Source: Paulinella micropora
Taxonomy: Eukaryota > Cercozoa > Imbricatea > Euglyphida
DNA: 23,472 nt
NCBI GenBank assembly: GCA_009731375.1
Contig: BJOX01000047.1
Coordinates: 14,231-37,702 of the forward strand
Reading direction: 5' to 3'
Under the pieces are notes generated by a model. It was not told the DNA's origin. It made no database searches and was given only the letters and a program-made list of their open reading frames with translations. The translations under genes and the position numbers were made by a program. Numbering within the stretch: the stretch's first letter is position 1; every line of letters starts with the position of its first letter. Positions 9,826 to 19,463 of the stretch are shown one piece after another.

Positions 9826-9940
9826 GGGATGGGTATAGTTTTCGTCTGTCCAGGGAGATCGTGGACCGGGTGGAAGCAAAAAAACATCAACTTATCAACG
9901 GCTCCTTCGACGTGTTCTGCGGACCGCGGATCGATAGCAG
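9826..9940 (+). CDS. Receptor exon: Bmp domain, INGSFDVFCGP motif
   Basis: A 115-nt exon, phase 1 to phase 2, between acceptor TTGTTTTAG and donor GTAGGT. It encodes DGYSFRLSREIVDRVEAKK then HQLINGSFDVFCGPRIDS. The Bmp family ends its second lobe with (S..VP.e....ve..k..i..G.FdVF.GP..DN.G), a close match. The final glycine of the family pattern is missing: the next exon supplies S-N. The intron is (GTAG)n from its first base. Confidence 0.85.
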
Positions 9941-10158
9941 GTAGGTAGGTAGGTAGATAGATAGAGCCGACAAGACATCAGCTTATCAACAGCTCCTTTT
10001 ATGTATTCTGCGGATCACGGATCGATGGCAGGTAGGTAGGTAGGTAGGTAGGTAGGTAGGTAGGTAGGTAGGTAGGTAGATAGGTAGGTATAGGCAAAAA
10101 AACATCAGCTTATGAACGGCTCCTTTGATGGTTTCTGCGTATCGCGTATCGATAGCAG
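9876..10158 (+). repeat. Three tandem copies of the exon end and splice donor
   Basis: The last 65 bases of the exon (GCAAAAAAACATCA to GATAGCAG) recur at about 9966-10031 and 10094-10158, each followed at once by GTAGGTA. Copies carry substitutions that would change the GSFDVFCGP peptide (for example VFCGS, GFCVS), so only the first copy looks like the working exon. Confidence 0.92.
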
Positions 10159-10164
10159 GTAGGT

Positions 10165-10234
<70 letters not shown>

Positions 10235-10310
10235 GGATGGATGGATGGGATGGAATGGAATGGAATGGAATGACGGACGGACGGATGGATAGATAGTAGA
10301 TAGATAGATG

Positions 10311-10351
<41 letters not shown>

Positions 10352-10370
10352 ATTGATAGATTGATAGATT

Positions 10371-10429
<59 letters not shown>

Positions 10430-10534
10430 GGATGGATAGATGGATAGATGGATAGATAGATGGATAGATAGATAGATAGATAGATAGATATATAGATAGA
10501 TAGATAGATAGATGGATGGATGGATGGATGGATG

Positions 10535-10626
<92 letters not shown>

Positions 10627-10644
10627 GATGGATAGATTTCTCCT

Positions 10645-10683
<39 letters not shown>

Positions 10684-10716
10684 GTACCTTGGTTGTGATG
10701 TTACCGTCTTCATCAT
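10159..10716. repeat. (GATA)n microsatellite with GATG and GGAAT variants, then (GA)n
   Basis: GATA units with GGAT, TGGAA and CGGA variants to about 10638, then (GA)n at 10647-10682 and about 30 bases of mixed sequence. The GATA strand is complementary to the (TATC)n arrays found earlier on the same strand. Confidence 0.94.
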
Positions 10717-11085
<369 letters not shown>

Positions 11086-11096
11086 CTTGTGTACAG

Positions 11097-11179
11097 CAAC
11101 GAGTCGTATTGCCTGTCCGATTTCTATCTGCTGACCACCCCTGCCTATCTACCCCACCACCTACTTCCAAACAGCCAAG
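11097..11179 (+). CDS. Receptor exon: end of Bmp domain ([12 protein letters not shown])
   Basis: Starts in phase 2 after acceptor TGTGTACAG, completing AGC, and reads [20 protein letters not shown] and onward. Bmp-type ectodomains have a C.SD..L segment shortly after the FxGP motif, so the match is fair but short. The end is chosen at CAGCCAAG before GTCACT because a related GT (CAGCCAAGGTGTAG) is kept in the tandem copy at 11344. Without that splice the frame reaches TAG at 11212. Confidence 0.58.
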
Positions 11180-11515
11180 GTCACTCCACATACTTTAGTA
11201 ATCACAAGCAATAGAGATGAGAGGAGAGGCGAAAATGTTACCAGTGGTAAGTTTCCGGGAAATCACCGCAAAACACCGCGAAAGTTTTGTTGCCTTCCCC
11301 TTCCCTCGTCCTTGGCGATTGCTCACTGTCTTCTGAGCATTGCTGCCTATCTACCCCACCACCTACTCCCAAACAGCCAAGGTGTAGAATAACAAGCCAA
11401 GAGATGAGAGAAGAGTCGGAAATGTGGTAAGTTTCCGGAATATCTCATCACAAAGACCGCGAAAATATGCTGCCTTCGCCTTTCCGTCTTCGTCTTCCTT
11501 ATCCCTTGCTAATGT
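11142..11515 (+). repeat. 202-bp tandem duplication carrying an exon end and two donor-like sites
   Basis: 11142-11343 and 11344-11515 share the CTATCTACCCCACCACCTAC exon-end block, CAGCCAAGGT, AGATGAGAG, the consensus donor GTAAGTTTCCGG (11247 and 11427) and a CCGCGAAA block. A third fragment (CTTCTGAGCACCGCCGCC) lies at about 11648. Identity is clearly lower than for the 50-bp duplication at 3247. Confidence 0.85.
11215..11246 (+). CDS. Possible receptor micro-exon
   Basis: 32 nt between AATAG and a consensus donor GTAAGT. In phase 1 to phase 0 it reads E-M-R-G-E-A-K-M-L-P-V and would give the phase 0 needed downstream. The preceding intron would be only 35 nt. No family support; proposed from splice signals and phase alone. 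Confidence 0.3.
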
Positions 11516-11519
11516 CTGA

Positions 11520-11896
11520 TACATACATGCATACATACATACATACATACATACATATACAATAAATACATGCATGCATACATACATACATAAATACATA
11601 CATACATACGTACATACATACATACATACATACATACATACGGCTATCTTCTGAGCACCGCCGCCACATATACACATACATTCCTATGTATGCATAATAG
11701 ATAGATAGATACAAAGATATGACACCAACGATGTATGCGCTGTGTGTGTATGTATGCATATGGTATGTATGTATGTATGATATACATGGATGTTGTACGT
11801 GTATATGATGATATGAAAATATAAGACGTCTTATACAAATATATGTATATACATATATATATATGTATGTATATATGTATGTGTATATATATACAG
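11520..11896. repeat. (ATAC)n and AT-rich microsatellites
   Basis: (ATAC)n to about 11640, a short mixed stretch with a third copy of the 202-bp unit's edge, then GTAT and TATA repeats. They end at ATATACAG, a possible acceptor. Confidence 0.9.
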
Positions 11897-11959
11897 GACA
11901 TGTGCGAGTATGCGCTCTTGTCCTGCACTGTATTCGTTAGTGGCACAGACACCAATTGC
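11897..11959 (+). CDS. Possible receptor exon, cysteine-containing linker
   Basis: 63 nt between ATATACAG and GTATGT. Phase 0 to phase 0 gives D-M-C-E-Y-A-L-L-S-C then TVFVSGTDTNC. It would fit as the extracellular linker just before TM1 at 13710, which starts in phase 0. The intron after it is (GTAT)n from its first base, as at other donors. I do not recognise the peptide. Confidence 0.38.
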
Positions 11960-12096
11960 GTATGTATGTATTTATGTATGTGTCTATGTATGCATATCCA
12001 CACCATGTCATGTATGCATGTATGCATCTATTTCTGCTATAGGGATGTTGGTTGTATGTATGCATGTTGGGTCCATCCACTGCCTGACTACTGCCT
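11960..12096. repeat. (GTAT)n-rich sequence
   Basis: GTAT and GCAT units with non-repeat interruptions, ending at a MITE. Confidence 0.8.
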
Positions 12097-12098
12097 TA

Positions 12099-12262
12099 CC
12101 CGAAATTTCCGGACCGTTTTCCATTTTCGAACAGTTTTCCACGCCGCAAAACCAGAGGAAAATCAGCGAATCTTGCCTCTGTCACGAAAGTTCGCTGATT
12201 TTCCTCTGCCTTTGCGGCGTGAAAAACTGTTCGAAAATGGAAAACTGTCCGAAAATTTAGGG
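12099..12262. mobile_element. 165-bp foldback MITE, copy 2
   Basis: Same family as 1569 and 13806. Ends are CCCGAAATTT and AAATTTAGGG, flanked by TA at 12097-12098 and 12263-12264. Arms of about 75 bp pair almost fully. Intronic. Confidence 0.87.
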
Positions 12263-12264
12263 TA

Positions 12265-12421
12265 AGGTTATTTGGTCCCCCTACCGTGCATTGCTTCTTC
12301 GACTTCAGGCCACCTCTCTGGCCGAAATCCCAGCTTTTCTGTCAAATATTACAGATTCTACTCATTACATATTCATATTCTTACATCACTGTTGTCGTTG
12401 TTGTTGATGTTGTTGTTGTTA

Positions 12422-12454
<33 letters not shown>

Positions 12455-12527
12455 TAGATTATTCATTTATTTATTTATTTTTCTCTTTCTCTTTCTCTCT
12501 CTCTCTCTCATTCTCTTTCTCATTTCC

Positions 12528-12590
<63 letters not shown>

Positions 12591-12640
12591 TTCTCTTTCT
12601 CTCTCTCGCTCGCTCGCTCGCCCGCAATATTCGGTTGTTC
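12265..12640. repeat. Short unique stretch, (GAT)n, (ATTT)n and (CT)n
   Basis: About 120 bases of unclassified sequence, TTG/GAT trinucleotide runs at 12390-12455, ATTT units, then (CT)n with TTTCTC variants to about 12622, ending in a few CTCG units. No exon could be supported. Confidence 0.85.
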
Positions 12641-13060
12641 GTTCAAAAACTTTTATTAGTGGCCTTAACTTTCCCCGGCAAAGGGACCGAATAAAGGGTG
12701 CGAATGGGTTTGAATATCAACCGGCCGGTCCTTAAGAATTTTGCTAAAATATTTCGTATTTTGCGTATGCTTGTTCTGCGGAATGAATTTGACTGCCTGC
12801 ACATGCGTGCACACAAACACCAAATTTTGTGGTTATGTTCACAGTCGAATTCCCTTCTTTGCATCCAAATGCCAGTTGAATTTTCTTGTATCTTCCCCTT
12901 CAATGGCATTGATATAGCTAAAAATGGGATAATAATGTGGATAGGTTTGCGGAAATCTTTTCAAATTTCAGGCGAATCAGCCACAATGTGCCACAAACCC
13001 ATCCGACCCTTAGAGTACAACCTGACCATTGCATGTGTCATGTTATGGGTCCTTCCAGGA
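12641..13060. other. Unclassified unique sequence, intronic
   Basis: A 138-codon frame is open on the plus strand at 12698-13114 and an 88-codon frame on the minus strand at 12643-12909. Neither peptide shows a domain I know, and neither has convincing splice sites matching the receptor. Probably an old mobile element or plain intron. Confidence 0.4.
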
Positions 13061-13147
13061 ACGATCGCGGTGCAAGATAAGGGCGATTCGAACTGCCTCC
13101 GACACCCAACGTGAAAGATACCGCACAAGAGGCGAGCGCTACGCTCT
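13061..13147 (-). mobile_element. Possible tRNA-like (SINE head) remnant, 5'-truncated
   Basis: On the minus strand, GTAGCGCTCGCC resembles the end of a tRNA D arm, TCGC-CTCTTGT-GCGG looks like an anticodon arm, and GGCAGTTCGAATCGCC resembles a T arm with B box GTTCGAATC. The 5' acceptor side is replaced by (GATA)n. The structure is incomplete, so the call is tentative. Confidence 0.33.
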
Positions 13148-13452
<305 letters not shown>

Positions 13453-13685
13453 GGTAATCTAATCTAATCGAATCTAATTTAATCAAATCGAATCTAATCT
13501 GATGTGATCACATAGAATCTCATGTGATCCAATCGAATCATATCGAATCGAATCGAATCGAATCGCATTGAATCGAATCATATCGAATGTAATCGAATGT
13601 AATCGAATCTGATTGAATCGAATCAAATCGAATATAATCTAATCAAATCAAATCGAATCTAATCTAATCTAATCTATGCAAATCT
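13453..13685. repeat. (AATCT)n / (AATCG)n pentanucleotide array
   Basis: Five-base units AATCT, AATCG, AATCA and AATTT mixed, with CATGTGATC interruptions near 13501-13532. It ends about 20 bases before the TM1 exon acceptor. Confidence 0.92.
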
Positions 13686-13709
13686 AATGTATGTGTGTGT
13701 GGGGTCTAG

Positions 13710-13802
13710 GCCGTTTCGGTGATTGCTTTGCTTGTCCTCTCTGTGGTGGTGTTGGGTCTTGGACTGCTGTACGCCCTCCGTCGCCAACACTTCCCACTCC
13801 GG
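13710..13802 (+). CDS. Receptor exon: probable TM1 helix and basic loop
   Basis: Starts in phase 0 after acceptor GGGGTCTAG. It encodes AVSVIALLVLSVVVLGLGLL, then YALRRQHFPLR. A 20-residue hydrophobic stretch followed by R-R is a clear membrane helix with a cytoplasmic end, as at TM1 and loop 1 of class C receptors. The donor GT at 13803 is split by a MITE inserted after GTA. Used as it stands, that donor gives phase 0. The donor re-formed at the far end of the MITE (13970) gives phase 2, which fits the next exon. Placement as TM1 is inference from position after the Bmp domain. Confidence 0.62.
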
Positions 13803-13805
13803 GTA

Positions 13806-13970
13806 CCCGAAATTTGCGGACAGTTTTCCATTTTCGCACAGTTTTCCACGCCACAAAACCAGAGGAAAATCAGCGAATCTTTGCCACTGTCACGAAAGTA
13901 CGCTGGTTTTCCTCTGTTTTTGCGGCGTGGAAAAGTGTTCGAAAATGGAAAACTGTCCGAAAATTGCGGG
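13806..13970. mobile_element. 165-bp foldback MITE, copy 3, inserted in a splice donor
   Basis: Ends CCCGAAATTT and AAATTGCGGG, TA flanks at 13804-13805 and 13971-13972. The left TA belongs to the GTA of the TM1 exon donor and the right TA to GTAAGGCAAG. A related exon-tail copy at 14136-14170 reads CACTCGGGTAAGGG with a single TA and no element, acting as an empty site. The element is an open frame throughout in the TM1 frame. Confidence 0.9.
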
Positions 13971-13976
13971 TAAGGC

Positions 13977-14170
13977 AAGCTATCTATATATCTTTCCATC
14001 AATCTAGCTAAGCTGACTGGCTAGCTATCCATCTACCTCTTGATCTATCGACATTTCTATATTTATCTACCGACCTATCTACCTATCGATCCATCTATCT
14101 ATCTATCTATCTATTCATCTATCTCTCCATCTCTTGCCTTGCGTCGTTATCACTTCCCACTCGGGTAAGG
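13977..14170 (+). repeat. Duplicated intron start and TM1 exon tail (paralogue of 15247-15474)
   Basis: Both blocks contain AGCTAAGCTGACTGGCTAGC-like sequence, TATTTATCTACCGACCTATC and (CTAT)n, and end in an exon-tail copy (CACTTCCCACTCGGGTAAGG at 14151; ATTTCCCACTCCCATTTTGG in the second block). They flank the (TTATA)n array. Confidence 0.78.
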
Positions 14171-14196
14171 GAATCTGCAATATTATTTTCTATGCT

Positions 14197-14277
14197 GCGG
14201 CTAGCCTAAATTTTCACGTGCTTAACGGGCGAGCCGGGCCGGCGAGCTCGCAAAACACGTGAACTTGGCGAGCCGAA
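14197..14277. mobile_element. Small GC-rich foldback, about 35-bp arms
   Basis: Left GCGGCTAGCC...TTCACGTG...GGGCGAGCC and right CGAGCTCGC...CACGTGAA...GGCGAGCCGA are inverted complements with a few gaps, around a GGGCC centre. Single copy in the window. Confidence 0.5.
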
Positions 14278-14325
14278 GATGTCATTTTCCCGGTTACCTA
14301 ACCATATTATAAGGTGATGGCCGTA

Positions 14326-15195
14326 ATATTATATTATATTATATTATATTATATTATATTATATTATATTATGTTATGTTATATTATATTATATTCTATA
14401 CTATTCTATTCTATTCTATTCTATTGTATTATATTATATGTATTATATTATATTATATTATATTATATTATATTATATCATATTATATCATATTATATCA
14501 TATCATATCATATAATATCATATAATATCATATTATATTATATTATATTATATTATATTATATTATATTATATTATATTATATTATATTATATTATACTA
14601 TATTATATTATATTATATTATATTATATTATATTATATTATATTATATTGTATTGTATTGTATTGTATTATATTATATTATATTATATTATATTATATTA
14701 TATTATATCATATTATATCATATTATATCATATTATATTATATCATATTATATTATATCATATTATATCATATCATATTATATTATATTATATTATATTA
14801 TATTATATTATATTATATTATATTATATTATATTATATTAATTACATTACATAACATTATGTTATGTTATGTTATATTATATTATATTATATTATATTAT
14901 ATTATATCATATCATATCATATCATATCATATTATATTATATTATATTATATTATATTATATTATATTATATTATATTACATTATTATATTATATTATAT
15001 TATATTATATTGTATTATATTATATTATATTATGTTATGTTATGTTATGTTATGTTATATTATATTATATTATATTATATTATATTTATATTATATTATA
15101 TTTATATTATATTTATATTATATTATATTATATTAATATTATATTATATTATATTATGTTATATTCTATTATATTATATTATATTATATTATATT
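14326..15195. repeat. (TTATA)n pentanucleotide array, about 865 bp
   Basis: Almost pure five-base unit with TCATA, TTGTA, TTATG and TTCTA variants grouped in blocks, plus a few phase shifts (near 14982, 15090-15135). Nothing but the repeat. Confidence 0.95.
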
Positions 15196-15246
15196 GTGTG
15201 TGTTATGTTATTTTGTCATGTCATGTCATGTATGTAATAAAATATT

Positions 15247-15392
15247 ATGGATCTATCTTTCTATCTATCTAGCTGAGCTAAGTGCCTAGTTGGCTAGCTA
15301 GCTAACTGGCTATATACCGACCTATCTCTCTACCGATCTATCTATATATCTATACATCTGTATTTATCTACCGACCTATCTACCTACGATCC

Positions 15393-15429
<37 letters not shown>

Positions 15430-15474
15430 CCTATTTCTTACTTTTCATTGGCAACATTTCCCACTCCCATTTTG
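15247..15474 (+). repeat. Second duplicated block with decayed TM1 exon tail
   Basis: Paralogue of 13977-14170; the exon-tail part (about 15446-15474) has lost the GT donor. Confidence 0.68.
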
Positions 15475-15781
15475 GTTGCTATCTATCTATCCATCCATCC
15501 ATTTACCAATATATCATCTATCTATCCATCTATTTATTTAGCTATCTGTTGGGGCCTTCCACAGGCTATCTATATGTACATATATATTATCAATCTATCT
15601 ATCTCTTTGTCTGTCTGTCAGTCTGTCTTTCAATATGTCTGTCTATAGAAGGATTGCGGAACCAGCAACAGCTATCTGATCTTCTGTCTGTCTGTCTGTC
15701 TTTCAATATGTCTATCTTAGAAGGAGAGCGGAACCAGCAACAGCGAACTTCCATACCCACAGGGACCAGATATATCTATCC

Positions 15782-15831
<50 letters not shown>

Positions 15832-15842
15832 TTATCTATCAA
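15475..15842. repeat. CTAT/CTGT-rich sequence with a repeated GCGGAACCAGCAACAGC motif
   Basis: AGAAGGATTGCGGAACCAGC at about 15650 and AGAAGGAGAGCGGAACCAGC at about 15719 are each preceded by CTTTCAATATGTCT. GGCCTTCCACAG at about 15554 resembles the acceptor of the exon at 15982. The second copy could be read as an exon, but it is not needed by phase. Confidence 0.65.
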
Positions 15843-15970
15843 TCCCAGAGCCTAGTCCCCATCTTCAGCCCGCTGCCCAGCTACCCGGTTCGGGTGGCGG
15901 GATGGAATGGATGCCTCTGTCCTCGGATATGCAGAGCTGCTAGATCAAACATATCTATGTATCTGTCTAG
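15843..15970. other. Unclassified GC-richer sequence upstream of the TM2 exon
   Basis: About 130 non-repetitive bases. AATCCCAG could be an acceptor, but no product is recognised and no donor fits cleanly. Confidence 0.4.
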
Positions 15971-15981
15971 TCCTTCCACAG

Positions 15982-16039
15982 TCTTGCTGTGCTGACCATG
16001 GTGGTGGGAACCGCGGGCCATCTCTGTATTCCCTGCCTG
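15982..16039 (+). CDS. Receptor exon: probable TM2 helix
   Basis: 58 nt, phase 2 to phase 0, between acceptor CCTTCCACAG and donor GTAACT. It encodes LAVLTMVVGTAGHLCIPCL, a hydrophobic helix. It follows the basic RRQHFPL loop and joins in phase 0 to the exon at 19464. The last part of this exon plus the donor is repeated at 16893-16925. Other frames give less membrane-like peptides. Confidence 0.55.
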
Positions 16040-16064
16040 GTAACTATCTATCTATCTATCTATC

Positions 16065-16118
<54 letters not shown>
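16040..16118. repeat. (CTAT)n starting at the splice donor
   Basis: The intron opens GTAACTATCTATC and is repeat from then on. Confidence 0.95.
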
Positions 16119-16587
16119 GATTTTTTGAAATGGGTGCCATCTGTCGACAGACAGAGAATTAGGGGATGGTGTGGGTGTGCTGGGCCCGTGGTGGGGTGCC
16201 TTATGTGTGCCTAGCCATACGTCTATAAGTCACATGCCGAAATAGCGACGGGAAGCACAATCCTGTTCCCTCAGGGTGCCCTTTCTCGCTTGTTGAGCCC
16301 GGAATAAAACCCACAGTGCTCTGTCGGTTTATACTAGACTGTCGAACAGTCTCGAAACTCCATCTGCTTACTGGGCCCTCTGTAATGGAGGTGGGAGCTC
16401 GTTCTGCAAGGGGCGCTTATGGAACGAGCCCTGGCCCCGCCTGGTACTAGGGAGCTTTGGTATCGCCTGTATCAGTCCCTTCCGTGCAAACATCACGGCT
16501 TAGCTGGGCATCGGGTCAATACTTTACAGACTTCCTTGGTTGACGAAATCAGAAGCTCCTTTTTTCGGACATTAGTCGATATCTCAT
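16119..16587 (+). mobile_element. Second (TATC)n-embedded retroelement-like 3' fragment
   Basis: About 470 bases of unique sequence lie between two (CTAT)n arrays and end in CGATATCTCAT before the repeat, nearly the same end as the GCGACATCTCAT of the RLE family. Otherwise it does not match that family, apart from possible short shared words (CTATAAGTCACA, ACCCACAGTG) with copy 1. No domain found; likely the 3' UTR of a related element. Confidence 0.5.
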
Positions 16588-16995
<408 letters not shown>

Positions 16996-17257
16996 TACAA
17001 TGTCATCATTGTAGCTTGCGCAAGCTTACGGTGCTCAAAACACTTGGACTAACGGCTTCCTTTTCTTTCTCTTCTTCCTTATCCTCCCACTCTCCATTCC
17101 TAGATTGCCTTTTTCTTCAACGTCCTTCCTCCTCTTCTTTTTCCAGAACACAGTCTACCCGTGATTCCCATCCCGGACACATGCACAGTACACAAATTAT
17201 TGTTTGATGTGAAACTGCGTTCCTTTGCAAGGACTACATTCCTTTGCGACATCTCAT
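16996..17257 (+). mobile_element. RLE non-LTR retroelement, copy 4 (5'-truncated)
   Basis: Covers the element from ACAATGTCATC to GACATCTCAT, nearly identical to 18556-18813. (TATC)n on both sides, same orientation. Confidence 0.92.
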
Positions 17258-17321
17258 CTATCTATCTATCTATCTGTCTGTCTCTCTGTCTATCTATCTA
17301 TTTATCTATTTATTTATCTAT

Positions 17322-17374
<53 letters not shown>

Positions 17375-17383
17375 CATCTATCC

Positions 17384-17420
<37 letters not shown>

Positions 17421-17427
17421 ACTATCT
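17258..17427. repeat. (CTAT)n microsatellite between two retroelement copies
   Basis: CTAT with CTGT and TTAT variants; the target array for the next copy. Confidence 0.95.
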
Positions 17428-18502
17428 GGAAACCAGAGCCTGTGCTCGAAAAGCTTGAGGCACAAGTTGATTTTGAATTCAAACATCGAGGCCAATCCGA
17501 TCATCTCGGACTTGGCATGGTCGCTACCCAAAAGAACATTCCATCACAGACCGCAAAGACAGGGTTTTAGCATTAGCTGCTGAGACAATACTTGAGACAA
17601 CCACAGTGCATGACATGGACAAAGCCATGCAAGGGTGCTTCCTTCGTTTTGAAGACGCATGCCCCTTCGACCTCTCCTGGGCTCGCCTCATCGGAACCCG
17701 TAATCCCCGTTTAATCTCTTGGGTCATCAACGCAAGCACAAACTCGGTTATTACCCCCGACCTTAGACGTCTGTGGGGAATCATTCCCAACAACAAGTGT
17801 GCCCTCTGTTCTGGTCAAGCACATCTATGCCACATCCTCTCCGGTTGCCATGTTGCCCTCAAACAAGGCCGCTATACCTGGCGTCATGACTCTGTGCTCT
17901 GCACTATTGAAGCTCCCCTTCAAAAACACATCGAGAGCCATAACAAACGCTCCCCTATAGACCAAAATGAATCAAAGTCTATGTTTGTGAAAGAGGGCGA
18001 GCAGAAGCCTAAGAGACAGTCATTTCATCGACCATCCCTGCTTGACACTGCAAACGATTGGCAACTCCAAACCCAATACACCGGTTCTGAGCAAGCCTTT
18101 CCTGTCCACATTTGTGTCACTGACCTCCGCCCCGATATCGTTGTCTGGTCACTGTCTACCAAGATATGTATTCTGATCGAGCTAACGTGCCCGGTCGAGG
18201 AAAACATCCTTGACGCACGAGCCTACAAGACCAACCGATACAACAAGCTCAAATCTCAAATCGAGGACAACGGATGGACCTGCCACCTTCGACCAATCGA
18301 ATGCGGGGCTCGCGGCATGGTATCGTTCTCTGTTCATCGATGTTTCCGCGCCTTGGGTTTTTCCCATCCCCAATCCAAATCCCTTTGCTTCAAGCTATCC
18401 TCCTGCGTAGCTCGTTGCTCTTTTGCGATTTATCGCTCCTGTGCAGTCAAAAATTGGACTAATCTTCCTCTAGTCCGTATTGGTGACTGCATTCCATCAT
18501 AG
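17428..18502 (+). pseudogene. C-terminal end of non-LTR reverse transcriptase polyprotein: CCHC knuckle and restriction-like endonuclease
   Basis: The reverse transcriptase itself is lost by truncation. The frame starting WKPEPVLEKLEAQVDFEF shifts by one near 17527-17540 and then stays open to TAG at 18500. Counting from 17606, residues 65-81 form C-x2-C-x7-H-x4-C, followed by WRHDSVL (92-98), typical of R2/NeSL-like clades. RPDIVVW (175-181) and ILIELTCP (189-196) are the PD and E motifs of the PD-(D/E)XK restriction-like endonuclease, with a K/Y-rich AYKTNRYNKL after. In such elements the RLE nicks the target for reverse transcription. The domain is intact after the frameshift, which suggests recent insertion. 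Exact clade not determined. Confidence 0.85.
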
Positions 18503-18813
18503 CCGTCCAGTGTTGCATAGCCCGGGCTAGGTCCCTGCGGGGGTTTAGGCCTCATACAATGTCATCATTGTAGCTTGCGCAAGCTTACGGTGCTCAAAAC
18601 ACTTGGACTAACGGCTTCCTTTTCTTTCTCTTCTTCCTTATCCTCCCACTCTCCATTCCTAGATTGCCTTTTTCTTCAACGTCCTTCCTCCTCTTCTTTT
18701 TCCAGAACACAGTCTACCCGTGATTCCCATCCCGGACACATGCACAGTACACAAATTATTGTTTGATGTGAAACTGCGTTCCTTGGCAAGGACTACATTC
18801 CTTTGCGACATCT
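17428..18813 (+). mobile_element. RLE non-LTR retroelement, copy 5 (longest; endonuclease end plus 3' UTR)
   Basis: Begins abruptly in coding sequence at TGGAAACCAG after (CTAT)n and ends GCGACATCT into (CTAT)n. The coding part is described separately. The 3' UTR (18503-18813) is the segment shared by all six copies and includes hairpin-forming CATAGCCCGGGCTAGG and AGCTTGCGCAAGCT. 5' truncation beside the target array is typical of target-primed reverse transcription. Confidence 0.9.
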
Positions 18814-18830
18814 ATCTATCTATCTATCTA

Positions 18831-18865
<35 letters not shown>

Positions 18866-18866
18866 G

Positions 18867-18908
<42 letters not shown>

Positions 18909-19021
18909 GATCGATCGATCTAATCTATACATCGATAGCTTTATCTATCTTTCTGTCTCTTGCCTCTACCGCCATCACAAGTCCATCTGTACCTATCTAT
19001 CTATCTATCTATCTATCTATC

Positions 19022-19061
<40 letters not shown>

Positions 19062-19149
19062 CCTACCTACCTACCTATCCATCTATCTATCTATCAATCC
19101 ATCCATCCATCCATCCATCCATATAATACTATATGTATATATATGCATC

Positions 19150-19190
<41 letters not shown>
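18814..19190. repeat. (CTAT)n / (CTGT)n / (CTAC)n microsatellites
   Basis: CTAT and CTGT units to about 18922, a 60-base mixed stretch with CTCTTGCCTCTACCGCCATC (possibly a decayed TM1-tail copy), then CTAT, CTAC and CCAT units and a short AT-rich block near 19120-19150. Confidence 0.92.
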
Positions 19191-19192
<2 letters not shown>

Positions 19193-19193
<1 letters not shown>

Positions 19194-19334
19194 TTTCTTC
19201 AACGTCCTCCTCTTCTTTTTCCAGAACACAGTCTACCCGTGATTCCCATCCCGGACACATGCACAGTACACAAATTACTGTTTGATGTGAAACTGCGTTG
19301 CTTTGCAAGGACTATATTCCTTTGCGACATCTCA
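19193..19334 (+). mobile_element. RLE non-LTR retroelement, copy 6 (5'-truncated 3' UTR)
   Basis: Matches the element from TTTTCTTCAACGTCC to GACATCTCAT, with a 4-base deletion near 19207 and a few substitutions. (TATC)n on both sides, same orientation. Confidence 0.9.
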
Positions 19335-19455
19335 TCTATCTATCTACCTAGGCGGGAAGGATATACATAAATATATATATATATATACATATATATATAA
19401 TATGTATATATATATAATATGTATATATATACATATATATATATATATATTCATC
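19335..19455. repeat. Short (CTAT)n and (AT)n-rich repeats
   Basis: CTAT units, then TATA/GTATATAT repeats leading to the acceptor TCTTATCTAG. Confidence 0.88.
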
Positions 19456-19463
19456 TTATCTAG

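Noticed and set aside
15717-15770. Exon reading KESGTSNSELPYPQGP after an acceptor-like CTTAG
   Set aside because: There is no GT donor, it is a copy of intron sequence at 15650, and TM1 and TM2 exons can join without it.
15982-16039. Reading the exon in the frame SCCADHGGGNRGPSLYSLP
   Set aside because: It does not fit the phase of the exon at 19464 and is not membrane-like; the frame giving LAVLTMVVGTAGHL fits both.
17606-18502. Intact stand-alone gene starting at 17606
   Set aside because: The start codon is only the first GTG in a frame that is open further upstream; the block begins at a truncation point in a repeat and lacks the reverse transcriptase, so it is an element fragment.
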